Positions 1 through 7,931 of a stretch of DNA of 64,000 nt are shown here, piece after piece. Under the pieces are notes generated by a model, which did not search any database, was not told the origin of the DNA, and saw nothing but the letters and a program-made list of their open reading frames with translations. Source of the DNA: Bog-473 sp963777485 (GTDB taxonomy: Bacteria > Actinomycetota > Acidimicrobiia > Acidimicrobiales > RAAP-2); assembly GCA_963777485.1 (NCBI GenBank), contig CAVZQP010000003.1, positions 124,001 to 188,000 on the forward strand, written 5' to 3'. Positions within the stretch are counted from its first letter, which is position 1; every line of letters begins with the position of its first letter. A program made the translations under genes and the position numbers.

Positions 1-41
1 ATCATGGTGTCGACGATCCCGATATCGGTTGGCATGCTCAC
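1..41 (-). CDS. Amidohydrolase family protein, N-terminal fragment (runs off window)
   Basis: Only the first codons are in the window. Reading leftwards from GTG at 41 gives VSMPTDIGIVDTMI. The 'DIGIVDTMIG' type of start is common in PF04909 amidohydrolases, so this is probably another paralogue of the family that dominates the next 25 kb. The GTG at 41 is preferred over the ATG at 35 because AGGAGGG (revcomp of 52-58) sits about 8 nt before the GTG but 14 nt before the ATG. It is divergent from the TetR gene at 169, so both could be controlled from the operator at 117-137. The family call rests on 14 residues only. Confidence 0.5.
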   Translation of the reverse strand, partial: MSMPTDIGIVDTM

Positions 42-116
42 GGCGCGATCCCTCCTGCAAACTCCCGGGCCACCGTCGTCAGGTGCGGCGGCCGTGGCCG
101 GTTCAGGGGGGTGATG

Positions 117-137
117 TTAGAATCGGATTCTAGTTCT
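117..137. promoter_or_regulatory. Candidate TetR operator (palindrome)
   Basis: TAGAATCGGATTCTA (118-132) is a perfect 15-bp palindrome followed by a third half-site, TAGTTCT (131-137). It lies 31 bp upstream of the TetR gene and between two divergent genes. A near copy, with two differences in 21 bp, occurs at 17968-17988 in front of an amidohydrolase. That argues for a real regulator-binding site rather than chance. The cognate regulator is probably the adjacent TetR at 169-807, but this is inference. Confidence 0.65.
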
Positions 138-168
138 GACAAGCGGCGGCCCAGGGGGTGCGAAAGGG

Positions 169-807
169 ATGACACAGGACACGGCTCGCGGCACCGTGAT
201 CGTCCAGCCCGACACCGCCGAGTCGACCGGGACGCGGTTGAGCACGCGGCAGGCCGCCCGGCGGCAACGCCTCCTCGACAGCGCGCTGGCGCTCCTCGAG
301 GAGCGTGATTACGAGCGGATCTCGGTGCGCGAGGTCGCGGAGGCCGCCGGGGTCGCGCTGGCGACGCTGTACCACTACTTCCCGTCCAAGGACCACCTTT
401 TTGCCGAGGCACTGGTCCAATGGGCCTCGACCATGGGTCCCGACGTCACGCGGCGTCCACTGAACGGTGCCACGGCCGCTCAGCGCCTCGAAGGGGCGCT
501 CCTGCGCGCCGCCCGGGCGTTCGAGCGGCGGCCCCAGCTGGCGCGCCTGCTCACGCGCTTCGAGACGTCGGACGAGCCCTTCGCGCACGAGGTGCTGACC
601 CGGCTCGACGCCGCGACGAGCGACGTGTACCTCGACCTCCTGGACGAGCTGCCTCGCGACGAGGCGCGCCGCGTGGTCCGGGTCCTCGACGCAGTGTTCG
701 ACAGCTCACTGCGGGCCTGGTCCTCTGGACGCGCCACGACCGCCGACATGCGGCGCTCCATCTCCGACGCCGTCGGCCTCCTCCTGGGCGACCAGCAGGC
801 AGGATGA
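169..807 (+). CDS. TetR/AcrR family transcriptional regulator
   Basis: A 212-aa one-domain repressor. The N-terminal helix-turn-helix spans about residues 30-75, with recognition helix and turn 'VALATLYHYFPSKDHLF' (residues 62-78) typical of TetR. The C-terminal two thirds is the variable ligand-binding and dimerisation part, with no recognisable ligand signature. The stop codon overlaps the start of the CoA-transferase gene (ATGA at 804-807), so the two are translationally coupled and the regulator belongs to the operon it probably controls. The palindrome at 117-137 lies just upstream, which suggests autoregulation. The ligand is likely an acyl-CoA, by analogy with other TetR proteins sitting in acyl-CoA operons. 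The start has a purine-rich stretch (AGGGGG) about 11 nt upstream. Confidence 0.88.
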   Translation: MTQDTARGTVIVQPDTAESTGTRLSTRQAARRQRLLDSALALLEERDYERISVREVAEAAGVALATLYHYFPSKDHLFAEALVQWASTMGPDVTRRPLNGATAAQRLEGALLRAARAFERRPQLARLLTRFETSDEPFAHEVLTRLDAATSDVYLDLLDELPRDEARRVVRVLDAVFDSSLRAWSSGRATTADMRRSISDAVGLLLGDQQAG

Positions 808-3119
808 CCGTGGGGCCCGTGCTCCAGGGTGTGCGGGTCCTCGACCGCAGCACCGGCATCGCGGGCCCGTACTGCACCAAGCTCCTGGCCGACGCGGGCG
901 CGGACGTCGTCAAGGTCGAGCGCGGCGCCGCTGACCCGCTGCGCACGCACGGGAGCGGCGCGCTCTTCGAGTTCCTCAACGCGTCGAAGCGGGCTGTCAC
1001 CGACGACACCTCGCTCCTCGGGTCTGCGCACGTGCTGATCTGCAACGAGCCGCCAACCGACGACGAGCTCAGCCGGGCGCGTCCAGACCTCGTCGTGGTG
1101 ACCATCACGCCGTTCGGCCGCAACGGGCCGTGGGTCGGGCGACCCTGGACCGAATTCACGCTCCAGGCAGCCTGCGGGTCGACCGGGAACCGCGGGCTCC
1201 CGGAGCGGCCCCCGCTCGCGGCCGGCGGCCGGATCGGCGAATGGGTGGCGGGCACCTATGCCGCGCTGGCCGCGCTGGCGGCGGCGCGCGAAGCACTGCG
1301 CTGTGGGCGGGGCGAGGACGTCGACGTGGCCATCCTCGACTGCATGGCCGTCACCATGACGACCTACCCGTCGGTCTTCGCGTCGTTCTTCGGCTGGCCA
1401 CCGCTCGCCGGGACCGGTCGGAGCATCCAGCTTCCGTCCATCGAGCCGTCGAGCGACGGCTGTGTCGTCTTCACGGCCAACAGCGCCCAGCAGTTCCAGG
1501 ACTTCCTGGTGCTCATGGAACGCCCCGACCTTCTCGATGACCACGATTTGGCCATGGTGGGCAAGCGCTTCGCGCGCCGCGCCGAGTTCATCGACGCCGT
1601 GCGGGCATACACCCGCACCAAGACATCAGCGGAGCTGCTCGATGCAGCCGCCGCCTTCCGCATCCCCGCCGCACCCGTCCTCGACGCTCCCGGCGTTCTC
1701 GCGTTCGAGCACTTCACCGACCGGGACGTCTTCGTGCGCTCCCCCTCCGGCCGCTTCGCCCAACCCCGCGTGCCCTACCGGATCGACGGCTTCGCACCCC
1801 GCCCGTTCACCGCGGCGCCGGAGCGGGGCGCCGACGACGGCGCGATCGAGTGGGCGGCACAGGCAGCTCCCGACACCGCACCGGACGACGAGTGGCGGCT
1901 CCCGCTTCATGGCGTGAAGGTGGTGGACCTCACCGCGTGGTGGGCGGGGCCGTCCGCGACGAACGTTCTCGCCGCGCTGGGCGCCGACGTGGTGAAGGTC
2001 GAGTCGGTGGCCCGGCCGGATCAGATGCGGCTCTCGGGCACGCGTCATCCGCCAGCGGACGCGTGGTGGGAGTGGGGTCCCATCTTCCACGCCGCCAACC
2101 TCTCCAAACGCGACGTGACCCTCGATCTGAACTCCCCTGACGGGCTCGCGCTGTTGCACCGGCTGATCGACTCGGCCGACGTGCTGGTCGAGAACTTCAC
2201 GCCCAGGGTCATCGACCACTTCGGCCTCGACTTCGAATCGCTCCGGGCGCGCAACCCTCGACTCGTCATGGTGCGGATGCCGTCGTTCGGACTGGACGGA
2301 CCGTGGCGCGACCGCACCGGCTTCGCCCAGACCATGGAGGCGGTGAGCGGCCTCGCCTGGCGCACCGGCTACGAGGACGAGCTGCCCATGCTGGTGCTGG
2401 GGGCCTGCGATCCGATTGCCGGAGCCCATGCGGTGTTCGCGACGCTGCTGGCGCTGCGCGCCCGCGAAGACACCGGCGAAGGGATGCTGGTGGAGTCGGT
2501 CATGGTCGAATCCGCGCTCAACGTCGCTGCCGAGGCCATCGTCGAGTACGGCGCCGGCGCGCCGGCCCTGGGACGCCGGGGCAATCGTGGCCCCGACGCG
2601 GCGCCCCAGGGTGTCTACCCCGGATCCGCCACCGACTCCTGGGTGGCCCTCGCCATCGAGACCGACGCCCAGTGGGACGCCCTCGTCACAACCGTCGGCT
2701 CGCCCGCGTGGGCGGCCGACCCCGCGCTGCGCACCGCCGAGGGCCGGCGCACCCACCACGACATGCTCGACAAGCACCTGGGCGTATGGACGAGCGAACG
2801 TACGGCCGAGGAAGCAGTCTCGTCGCTCTCGGCCGGCGGCGTGCCCGCCGAGGTGGTCATCGCAGCGCGGGACGTGCTCCACAATCCCCAGTTGCGCGAG
2901 CGCGGCATCTTCGAGAACGAGGACCACCCGGTCACCGGCTCCCATCCGGTGCCCACCCTGCCGTTCCGGTTCGCCCACGTGGCAGGGTGGCTGCGCGCCC
3001 CGTCTCCCACGCTCGGCCAGCACAACGACGAGGTGCTCGGCGCGCTCGGCGTGGATGCCGACGCGCGCGCTGCGCTGCGGGAACGCCGCGTCATCGGCGA
3101 GCGGCTGGTCGGGGCCTGA
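804..3119 (+). CDS. Two-domain CoA-transferase, class III (CaiB/BaiF family)
   Basis: A 771-aa protein made of two tandem family III CoA-transferase domains, about residues 1-370 and 375-771; single-domain members are about 400 aa. Both halves carry the N-terminal CoA-binding signature ('LLADAGADVVKVERG' and 'VLAALGADVVKVES'). The catalytic aspartate of the family is present in the second half ('GACDPIAG'). At the matching place in the first half there is a glutamate ('GRIGEWVAG'), so only the C-terminal half is likely to form the acyl-aspartyl/glutamyl-CoA intermediate in the standard way. The role is moving CoA between carboxylic acids to activate a substrate without ATP. The start is set by the ATGA overlap with the TetR gene. 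A GTG-rich longer reading frame upstream (from 420) is rejected because it overlaps the TetR gene. Confidence 0.88.
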   Translation: MTVGPVLQGVRVLDRSTGIAGPYCTKLLADAGADVVKVERGAADPLRTHGSGALFEFLNASKRAVTDDTSLLGSAHVLICNEPPTDDELSRARPDLVVVTITPFGRNGPWVGRPWTEFTLQAACGSTGNRGLPERPPLAAGGRIGEWVAGTYAALAALAAAREALRCGRGEDVDVAILDCMAVTMTTYPSVFASFFGWPPLAGTGRSIQLPSIEPSSDGCVVFTANSAQQFQDFLVLMERPDLLDDHDLAMVGKRFARRAEFIDAVRAYTRTKTSAELLDAAAAFRIPAAPVLDAPGVLAFEHFTDRDVFVRSPSGRFAQPRVPYRIDGFAPRPFTAAPERGADDGAIEWAAQAAPDTAPDDEWRLPLHGVKVVDLTAWWAGPSATNVLAALGADVVKVESVARPDQMRLSGTRHPPADAWWEWGPIFHAANLSKRDVTLDLNSPDGLALLHRLIDSADVLVENFTPRVIDHFGLDFESLRARNPRLVMVRMPSFGLDGPWRDRTGFAQTMEAVSGLAWRTGYEDELPMLVLGACDPIAGAHAVFATLLALRAREDTGEGMLVESVMVESALNVAAEAIVEYGAGAPALGRRGNRGPDAAPQGVYPGSATDSWVALAIETDAQWDALVTTVGSPAWAADPALRTAEGRRTHHDMLDKHLGVWTSERTAEEAVSSLSAGGVPAEVVIAARDVLHNPQLRERGIFENEDHPVTGSHPVPTLPFRFAHVAGWLRAPSPTLGQHNDEVLGALGVDADARAALRERRVIGERLVGA

Positions 3120-3166
3120 CATGACCAGCGGAGCGAGAACGCGAGCATTAGGAAGGAGCACGCGCA

Positions 3167-4462
3167 ATGCGACGAGCTGACGACATGATCCTCATCAGCG
3201 TGGACGACCACATCGCCGAGCCGGCGGACATGTTCGACCAGCACGTGCCGGCGAAGTACCGGGATCGGGCACCGCGCGTCGAGACCGACGAGCGGGGATT
3301 CCAGCAGTGGTGGTACGGGGAGAAGCCGGGGCGCAATCTCGGTCTCAACGCCGTCGCCGGCAAGCCCCGCGAGATGTTCAACGTCAATCCCGCCCGCTAC
3401 GACGACATGCGGCCGGGCTGTTACGAGGTACACGAGCGCGTGCGCGACATGTCGGCCGGCGGACAGCTGGCCGGGCTCAACTTCCCCAACTGGACTGGGT
3501 TCTCGGGTCAGGTGCTCAACGAGGGGCCCGACCTCGTTGTCAACGACGTCATGATCAAGGCCTACAACGACTGGCACGTCGACGAGTGGTGCGCCGCCCA
3601 CCCCGAGCGGTTCATCCCCTGCGGCATCCTCCCGCTCTTCGACGTGGACAAGGCGGCGGCAGAGGTGCACCGGCTGGCCGCGAAGGGCTGCCACGCCGTC
3701 ACGTTCTCCGAGAACCCGGCCGCGCTCCGCATGCCGTCCATCCACTCGGGCCACTGGGACCCGCTCTTCGCAGCCTGCTCGGACGAGGGGACCGTGCTCT
3801 GTTGCCACGTCGGGTCCTCCTCGAAATCGGCCTCCACGACAGCCGACGCGCCGCCGTCCGTGGGCATGAGCCTGTCGTCGCTGATGTCCACGTATTCCCT
3901 GGGCGATCTCATGTGGGCGGACTTCTGGTGGCGCTTCCCGGACCTGCGCTTCTCGCTCACCGAGGGCGACATCGGCTGGATCCCCTACTTCCTCCAACGC
4001 GCCGAACACGTCCAGGACAAGCACTCGGGTTGGACCCAGCACCAGTTCCCCGAGGGTTACGGGCCGGCCGCAATCTTCCGCGAGCGCGTCCTGTGCTGCT
4101 TCATCAACGACCCGGTGGGCGTCAGCCTGCTCGACCACTTCAACATCGACAACGTGTGCTGGGAATCCGACTACCCGCACTCCGACAGCACGTGGCCGGA
4201 CGCACCCGAGGTCAACGAGGCGCTCTTCGCCGCACTGGACGACGACGTGGTCGACCGGATCACGCACCGCAACGCCATGCACCACTTCTCGTTCGACCCC
4301 TTCGCCGTGCGGCGGCCCGAGGCGTGCACGGTCAAGGCACTGCGCGCCGAGGCGGCTGATGTCGACACCGTCACCCATGTGGGACGCGCCCCCGACGAGA
4401 GCGACCGCGACTACTTCCGATCCCTCAGCGCGGGGGGACGACCGATCGCCAGCTCGCGCTAG
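3167..4462 (+). CDS. Amidohydrolase family protein (PF04909, TIM barrel)
   Basis: 431 aa. The N-terminal metal-site motif is 'SVDDHIAEP' (residues 11-19), a central His lies in 'CCHVGSSS', and the C-terminal acidic residue lies in 'WESDYPHSDSTWP' (about residues 333-345). These match the metal-dependent hydrolase/decarboxylase superfamily that includes ACMSD and gamma-resorcylate decarboxylase. The substrate is unknown. It closely resembles the proteins at 15407 and 24671, sharing 'YDDMRPGCYEVHER' and 'YNDWHVDEWC' blocks, so these three form one subfamily. AAGGAG at 3150-3155 gives a good ribosome site for ATG 3167. It is the third gene of the TetR/CoA-transferase operon. Its 3' end is convergent with the next gene, with 16 bp between stop codons. 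Confidence 0.85.
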   Translation: MRRADDMILISVDDHIAEPADMFDQHVPAKYRDRAPRVETDERGFQQWWYGEKPGRNLGLNAVAGKPREMFNVNPARYDDMRPGCYEVHERVRDMSAGGQLAGLNFPNWTGFSGQVLNEGPDLVVNDVMIKAYNDWHVDEWCAAHPERFIPCGILPLFDVDKAAAEVHRLAAKGCHAVTFSENPAALRMPSIHSGHWDPLFAACSDEGTVLCCHVGSSSKSASTTADAPPSVGMSLSSLMSTYSLGDLMWADFWWRFPDLRFSLTEGDIGWIPYFLQRAEHVQDKHSGWTQHQFPEGYGPAAIFRERVLCCFINDPVGVSLLDHFNIDNVCWESDYPHSDSTWPDAPEVNEALFAALDDDVVDRITHRNAMHHFSFDPFAVRRPEACTVKALRAEAADVDTVTHVGRAPDESDRDYFRSLSAGGRPIASSR

Positions 4463-4478
4463 CGCCGCGCGCCCTCCG

Positions 4479-5834
4479 TCACCCGGGCCGCCCCTCGTCG
4501 CCTGTCCAGGCCCGGACGGGGCCGGCGGCGTCCACCATCTCGGCCAGCTGCGACGGGTCGGTGGCCAGCGTGCTCTGGATCTGTGCCGAGGGCACGGGAG
4601 AGACCAGCGCATCGAGGCGTGCCAGGTGGTGCTCGGGCGTCGACGGCTCCTCGTCCTCGTCCCACGCCTCGATGCCGATGCCGACGCCCAGGCGTGCCGC
4701 CTCCGCGAGCACGGCGCTCCCCTGCTCCCCGGCCCCGCCGTCCACCACCGCCAGCGCCGGCCGCAACGGCGCGGCCAGGCGGGCGACGAGCACACACGCC
4801 GCCGCCCATCCCTCCATCGGCACGGCCGGGACCAGCACCGATCCGAGCCGGGTGGTGGCGAAGGTGCGCGCGACCCAGTAGCCGGCCGTCCCGGTGTCGG
4901 CGGCGACGAGACCTGACTCGCCCAGAACCTGCGCGTAGTGACGCGTCACCCGCGACGGCATGAGCGGTGTACCGGCCGCCGACCACCCGGCTTGGGTCAC
5001 CGCGGCCAGTCGCCCCCGCAGCGGCGGCACGCCGGGGAAGTCGCGAGTTGCCGGGGGCCACCGCTCGGCCAGCGGGCCCAGTGCCTCGGGCGCCACCTCC
5101 AGCACCGGTGCGCCGCCGTCCCACAGGTGGCGTGGCGCCTCTCGCTCGTCCACGCCCACCGCGAGGACGAGGTCGGCCTCCGGAATCCCGCCCAGCTCGA
5201 AGTCGCGCGCCTGCAACCCGACGGTCGCCCAGTGGTGCCTGCTCTGCCAGTGGAACACGCCCTTGGCGCCCCAGGTGTTGAGGACGCCGAGGCGCCCGGT
5301 CGCCGCGAGCGCACGCAACGCGCCCACGGCCCGGCGCTCCACGACGCCGGGCCCGGCCAGCACCACCACCCGGCCCGCCCGTGCCACATCGTGGAGGAGC
5401 GCCTCCTCGGGCTCGACCCAGTCCTCCGGGGGCAATGGTCGCACCGGACCGTCGGGAGCGGGCCGCGCGAGGTCGAGCCGCACCTGCAGCCGGATGCCGT
5501 CGCCGCGCACCCGCTCCGCCAGCAGCGGCGCCAGCGCGCGCAGCGTCTCGACGTCCTCGACCACGACGGTGTCGGCACCGTGCCCCGGGCCTCCCGGCCG
5601 CAGTCCCGGCACAACGAGGGTCCCGTCGCCCACGTGCGCGGCCGCGGCGACCGCGTGCACGGCGCGGTGGGCCCGCGCCAGCAGCACCGCCACCGCCGGG
5701 TCGGCGACCTCGGTCACGGGCACGCTGTCGAGCGGTCGGCCGTAGGCGGCACCGATCCCGCCCGCCGCGAGGACCCGGGCGAGGAGCAGCCCGGCCGTCA
5801 CCGTGTCGGGCCCGTCATCCGCCGGCGTCACCAC
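4479..5834 (-). CDS. Degenerate thiamine-diphosphate-enzyme-like protein
   Basis: 451 aa, Ala/Gly/Val-rich. The order of parts resembles acetolactate-synthase-type ThDP enzymes: an N-terminal PYR-like region (about 1-150), a central nucleotide-fold region ('VVVLAGPGVVERRAVGAL', about 175-290) and a C-terminal PP-like region (about 300-430). The usual cofactor signature GDG-x(25-27)-NN is not intact: the corresponding stretch reads 'AVVDGGAGEQGS' with no NN after it, and no clear catalytic Glu is seen in the PYR part. It may therefore be a non-catalytic or divergent member. It is the last gene of a leftward operon of CoA-ester enzymes and overlaps the hydratase gene by 20 bp (5815-5834). GTG at 5834 or GTG at 5831 could start it. 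Function is not assigned. Confidence 0.6.
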   Translation of the reverse strand: MVTPADDGPDTVTAGLLLARVLAAGGIGAAYGRPLDSVPVTEVADPAVAVLLARAHRAVHAVAAAAHVGDGTLVVPGLRPGGPGHGADTVVVEDVETLRALAPLLAERVRGDGIRLQVRLDLARPAPDGPVRPLPPEDWVEPEEALLHDVARAGRVVVLAGPGVVERRAVGALRALAATGRLGVLNTWGAKGVFHWQSRHHWATVGLQARDFELGGIPEADLVLAVGVDEREAPRHLWDGGAPVLEVAPEALGPLAERWPPATRDFPGVPPLRGRLAAVTQAGWSAAGTPLMPSRVTRHYAQVLGESGLVAADTGTAGYWVARTFATTRLGSVLVPAVPMEGWAAACVLVARLAAPLRPALAVVDGGAGEQGSAVLAEAARLGVGIGIEAWDEDEEPSTPEHHLARLDALVSPVPSAQIQSTLATDPSQLAEMVDAAGPVRAWTGDEGRPG

Positions 5835-6642
5835 TCGGGCCGATCGGTTGCCACTGCGGTGCGCGCTTCTCGGCGAACGCGCGCGGGCCCTCCTCCTGGT
5901 CGGGGTGGCCCCACATGGAGGTGAGCTCGGTGGCGCCCGCCTTGCAGGCGTCGGTGAGGCCCGCCTCGAGCGCGCCCCACAGGGCGCGTTTGGTGGCGGC
6001 CATGGCCGCCGGCGAGTTCTGGGCGACCTTCTCGGCCAGCTTCTGCGCCTCGTCGCGCAGGGCGCCGGGCGGGTCGACGATCTGGCTGATCATGCCGAGC
6101 GCCAGCGCGCGCTCGGCGGACACGCGCTCGTGGCGCCCGACCAGGGCCATGCGCATGACCGCCTCGAAAGGGATCTTGCGGGTGAGCCCGATGGCCTCCA
6201 TGGCCACCACCTGCCCCACCGAGACGTGCGGGTCGAAGAACTGCGCGTCGGATGCCGCGATCACGATGTCGGCCTCGGCCACCCAGTGGAAGCCGCCACC
6301 CGCGCAGAGGCCGTTGACCGCGGTGATGACCGGCTTCCAGATGTGGTTCTGCCAGGCCGTGAACCGGTAGTCGAACTTCTCCGTCGACTCGCGATAGCGC
6401 TCGAATCCGATGCCGTCCTCGGCGATCTCCATGACGTCCACGCCGGTCTGGAATGCTCGCCCCTCGCCGGTGTGCACGATCACGATGACCTCGGGGTCCG
6501 CATCGAGGGTGCGCCACGCCGTCTCGAACTCGTCGCGCATGTGGGAGTTCATCGCGTTGAGGCGGTCGGGCCGGTTGTTGATGAGCCAGCCCACGGGGCC
6601 GTGCCGCTCGAGCAGCAGGGTGTCGAGGGTCGGGTAGGTCAC
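5815..6642 (-). CDS. Enoyl-CoA hydratase/isomerase (crotonase family), copy 1
   Basis: 275 aa, normal crotonase length. Oxyanion-hole segments are visible: 'GEGRAFQTGVDVMEIA' (about 65-80) and 'NGLCAGGGFHWVAEADIVIA' (about 110-130). The usual catalytic glutamates at the end of the second segment are not obvious, so hydratase chemistry is assumed from the family only. GTG at 6642 is chosen because GGAGG lies about 5 nt upstream; a longer reading frame to 6897 is rejected because it has no ribosome site and runs through a non-coding segment. The C-terminal half is nearly identical to copy 2 at 7102-7926, including an 89-bp stretch without a mismatch (5861-5949 versus 7127-7215). This points to a recent tandem duplication or gene conversion. 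Confidence 0.85.
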   Translation of the reverse strand: MTYPTLDTLLLERHGPVGWLINNRPDRLNAMNSHMRDEFETAWRTLDADPEVIVIVHTGEGRAFQTGVDVMEIAEDGIGFERYRESTEKFDYRFTAWQNHIWKPVITAVNGLCAGGGFHWVAEADIVIAASDAQFFDPHVSVGQVVAMEAIGLTRKIPFEAVMRMALVGRHERVSAERALALGMISQIVDPPGALRDEAQKLAEKVAQNSPAAMAATKRALWGALEAGLTDACKAGATELTSMWGHPDQEEGPRAFAEKRAPQWQPIGPSGDAGG

Positions 6643-7101
6643 TGCACCTCCACGGTCAGCGTCGTCATGGGTTCTGTCACGGGGTTCTTTCGGCTCATCG
6701 GATCTCAGCGGGGCCGCGCCCGGAGACTGAGCACGGTCGCCCCCGCGTGACGGTCCCGACCTTGATGGGGCGACGACCAAGAGGCACGTGGCAAGCTCGG
6801 CGACGAGCGTGGGTGTGGCCTCGGACCTTTCGCAAAACATACGCGGAAAGTTGCTCGAATCTCGCCGTTTGCGCAGGACGTCCTGTTCGGTTCTCAAAAG
6901 TGATCACAGGGGTGTGTTCAGTTCGTGCAATTCGAGCAGGGTTTCGTCTGGGCCCTCCGACGACCTCCGCCCGAAGGGCCACCGAACTTGAAAGCGTCTT
7001 GGGCTCGATCGTGGTGCGTGTGACAAGGGTGCGACCCCGCCAGAATCCAATGTGCCGTTCTTTCACGGGTTCTGTCACGGGCAGGGTGGTCACGGTCGTC
7101 A
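6643..7101. repeat. Intergenic segment bounded by 15-bp direct repeats
   Basis: This 459-bp gap sits inside an otherwise tightly packed operon between the two hydratase copies. GGGTTCTGTCACGGG occurs at 6669-6683 and again at 7067-7081 in the same orientation, 398 bp apart. The DNA between is less GC-rich than its surroundings. It contains a perfect palindrome CAGGACGTCCTG near 6877 and an inverted pair GCTCGAAT/ATTCGAGC near 6853 and 6932. No convincing reading frame or ribosome site was found. It may be a decayed inserted element or duplicated inter-gene DNA; the sequence does not decide between the two. Confidence 0.5.
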
Positions 7102-7926
7102 TCAGCGCAGCGGCTGCCACTGCGGCGCGCGCTTCTCGGCGAACGCGCGCGGGCCCTCCTCCTGGTCGGGGTGGCCCCACATGGAGGTGAGCTCGGTGGC
7201 GCCCGCCTTGCAGGCCTCGGTGAGGCCTGTCTCGAGCGCACCCCACAACGCGCGCTTGGTGGCTGCCATGGCGGCAGGCGAGTTCTGCGCGATCTTCTCG
7301 GCGAGCGCCTGCGCCTCCTCGCGCAGCGCCTCGGGCGGGTCGACCACCTGGCTGACCATGCCCAGGGCGAAGGCGCGCGCCGCATCGATGCGCTCGTGGC
7401 GCCCGAGCAGGGCCATGCGTATGACCGCCTCGAACGGGATCTTGCGGGCCAGCCCGATCACCTCGTAGGCGCTGACCTGCCCGACCGAGACGTGGGGGTC
7501 GAGGAACTGCGCGTCGGAAGCGGCCAGCACGACGTCGGCGTCGGCCACGAAGTGCAGTCCCCCGCCGGCGCACACGCCGTTCACCGCGGTGATGACCGGC
7601 TTCGCCACGCCACAGTGCCAGGCCGTCATGCGCAGCTCGGCGCGGCGGGTGCGGCCCGACTGCTTGCGCAGCGCGTCGGGGTCGCGGGCCAGCTGCACCA
7701 CATCGAGTCCGGTCTGGAACGAGCGGCCCTCACCGGTGGTGACGATGACGCGCACCTCGGGGTCGGCGTCGAGCTCGCCCCAGGCCGCCTCCAGTTCGTC
7801 GAGCATGCGCGCGTCCATGGCATTGCCCGCCTTCGGGCGGTTGAAGACCAGCCAGCCGACGGGCCCGCGGCGCTCGACGAGCAGCGTTTCGTACGCCATC
7901 GGAGCGATCGGCGTCGTCGGCGGCAT
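7102..7926 (-). CDS. Enoyl-CoA hydratase/isomerase (crotonase family), copy 2
   Basis: 274 aa; paralogue of the gene at 5815-6642. Crotonase segments are 'GEGRSFQTGLDVVQLA' (about 70-85) and 'NGVCAGGGLHFVADADVVLA' (about 112-132). The last ~85 residues are almost identical to copy 1, while the N-terminal third has diverged, which suggests the pair now handles related but different acyl-CoA substrates. It starts at ATG 7926, or possibly at the internal ATG in 'MAYETLL'. The start lies 5 bp after the acyl-CoA dehydrogenase stop, so the gene is read in the same leftward operon. It may act on the enoyl-CoA made by that dehydrogenase. Confidence 0.87.
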   Translation of the reverse strand: MPPTTPIAPMAYETLLVERRGPVGWLVFNRPKAGNAMDARMLDELEAAWGELDADPEVRVIVTTGEGRSFQTGLDVVQLARDPDALRKQSGRTRRAELRMTAWHCGVAKPVITAVNGVCAGGGLHFVADADVVLAASDAQFLDPHVSVGQVSAYEVIGLARKIPFEAVIRMALLGRHERIDAARAFALGMVSQVVDPPEALREEAQALAEKIAQNSPAAMAATKRALWGALETGLTEACKAGATELTSMWGHPDQEEGPRAFAEKRAPQWQPLR

Positions 7927-7931
7927 CGGCG

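Noticed and set aside
117..137. KstR-type cholesterol operator
   Set aside because: The half-sites look similar, but the spacing and centre differ, and no cholesterol-specific gene set (HsaABCD, Mce4) is present, so only a generic TetR site is claimed.
420..803. Extended N-terminus of the CoA-transferase
   Set aside because: It overlaps the TetR gene in another frame and is Arg/Pro/Ala-rich without domain similarity; the ATGA junction gives a better start.
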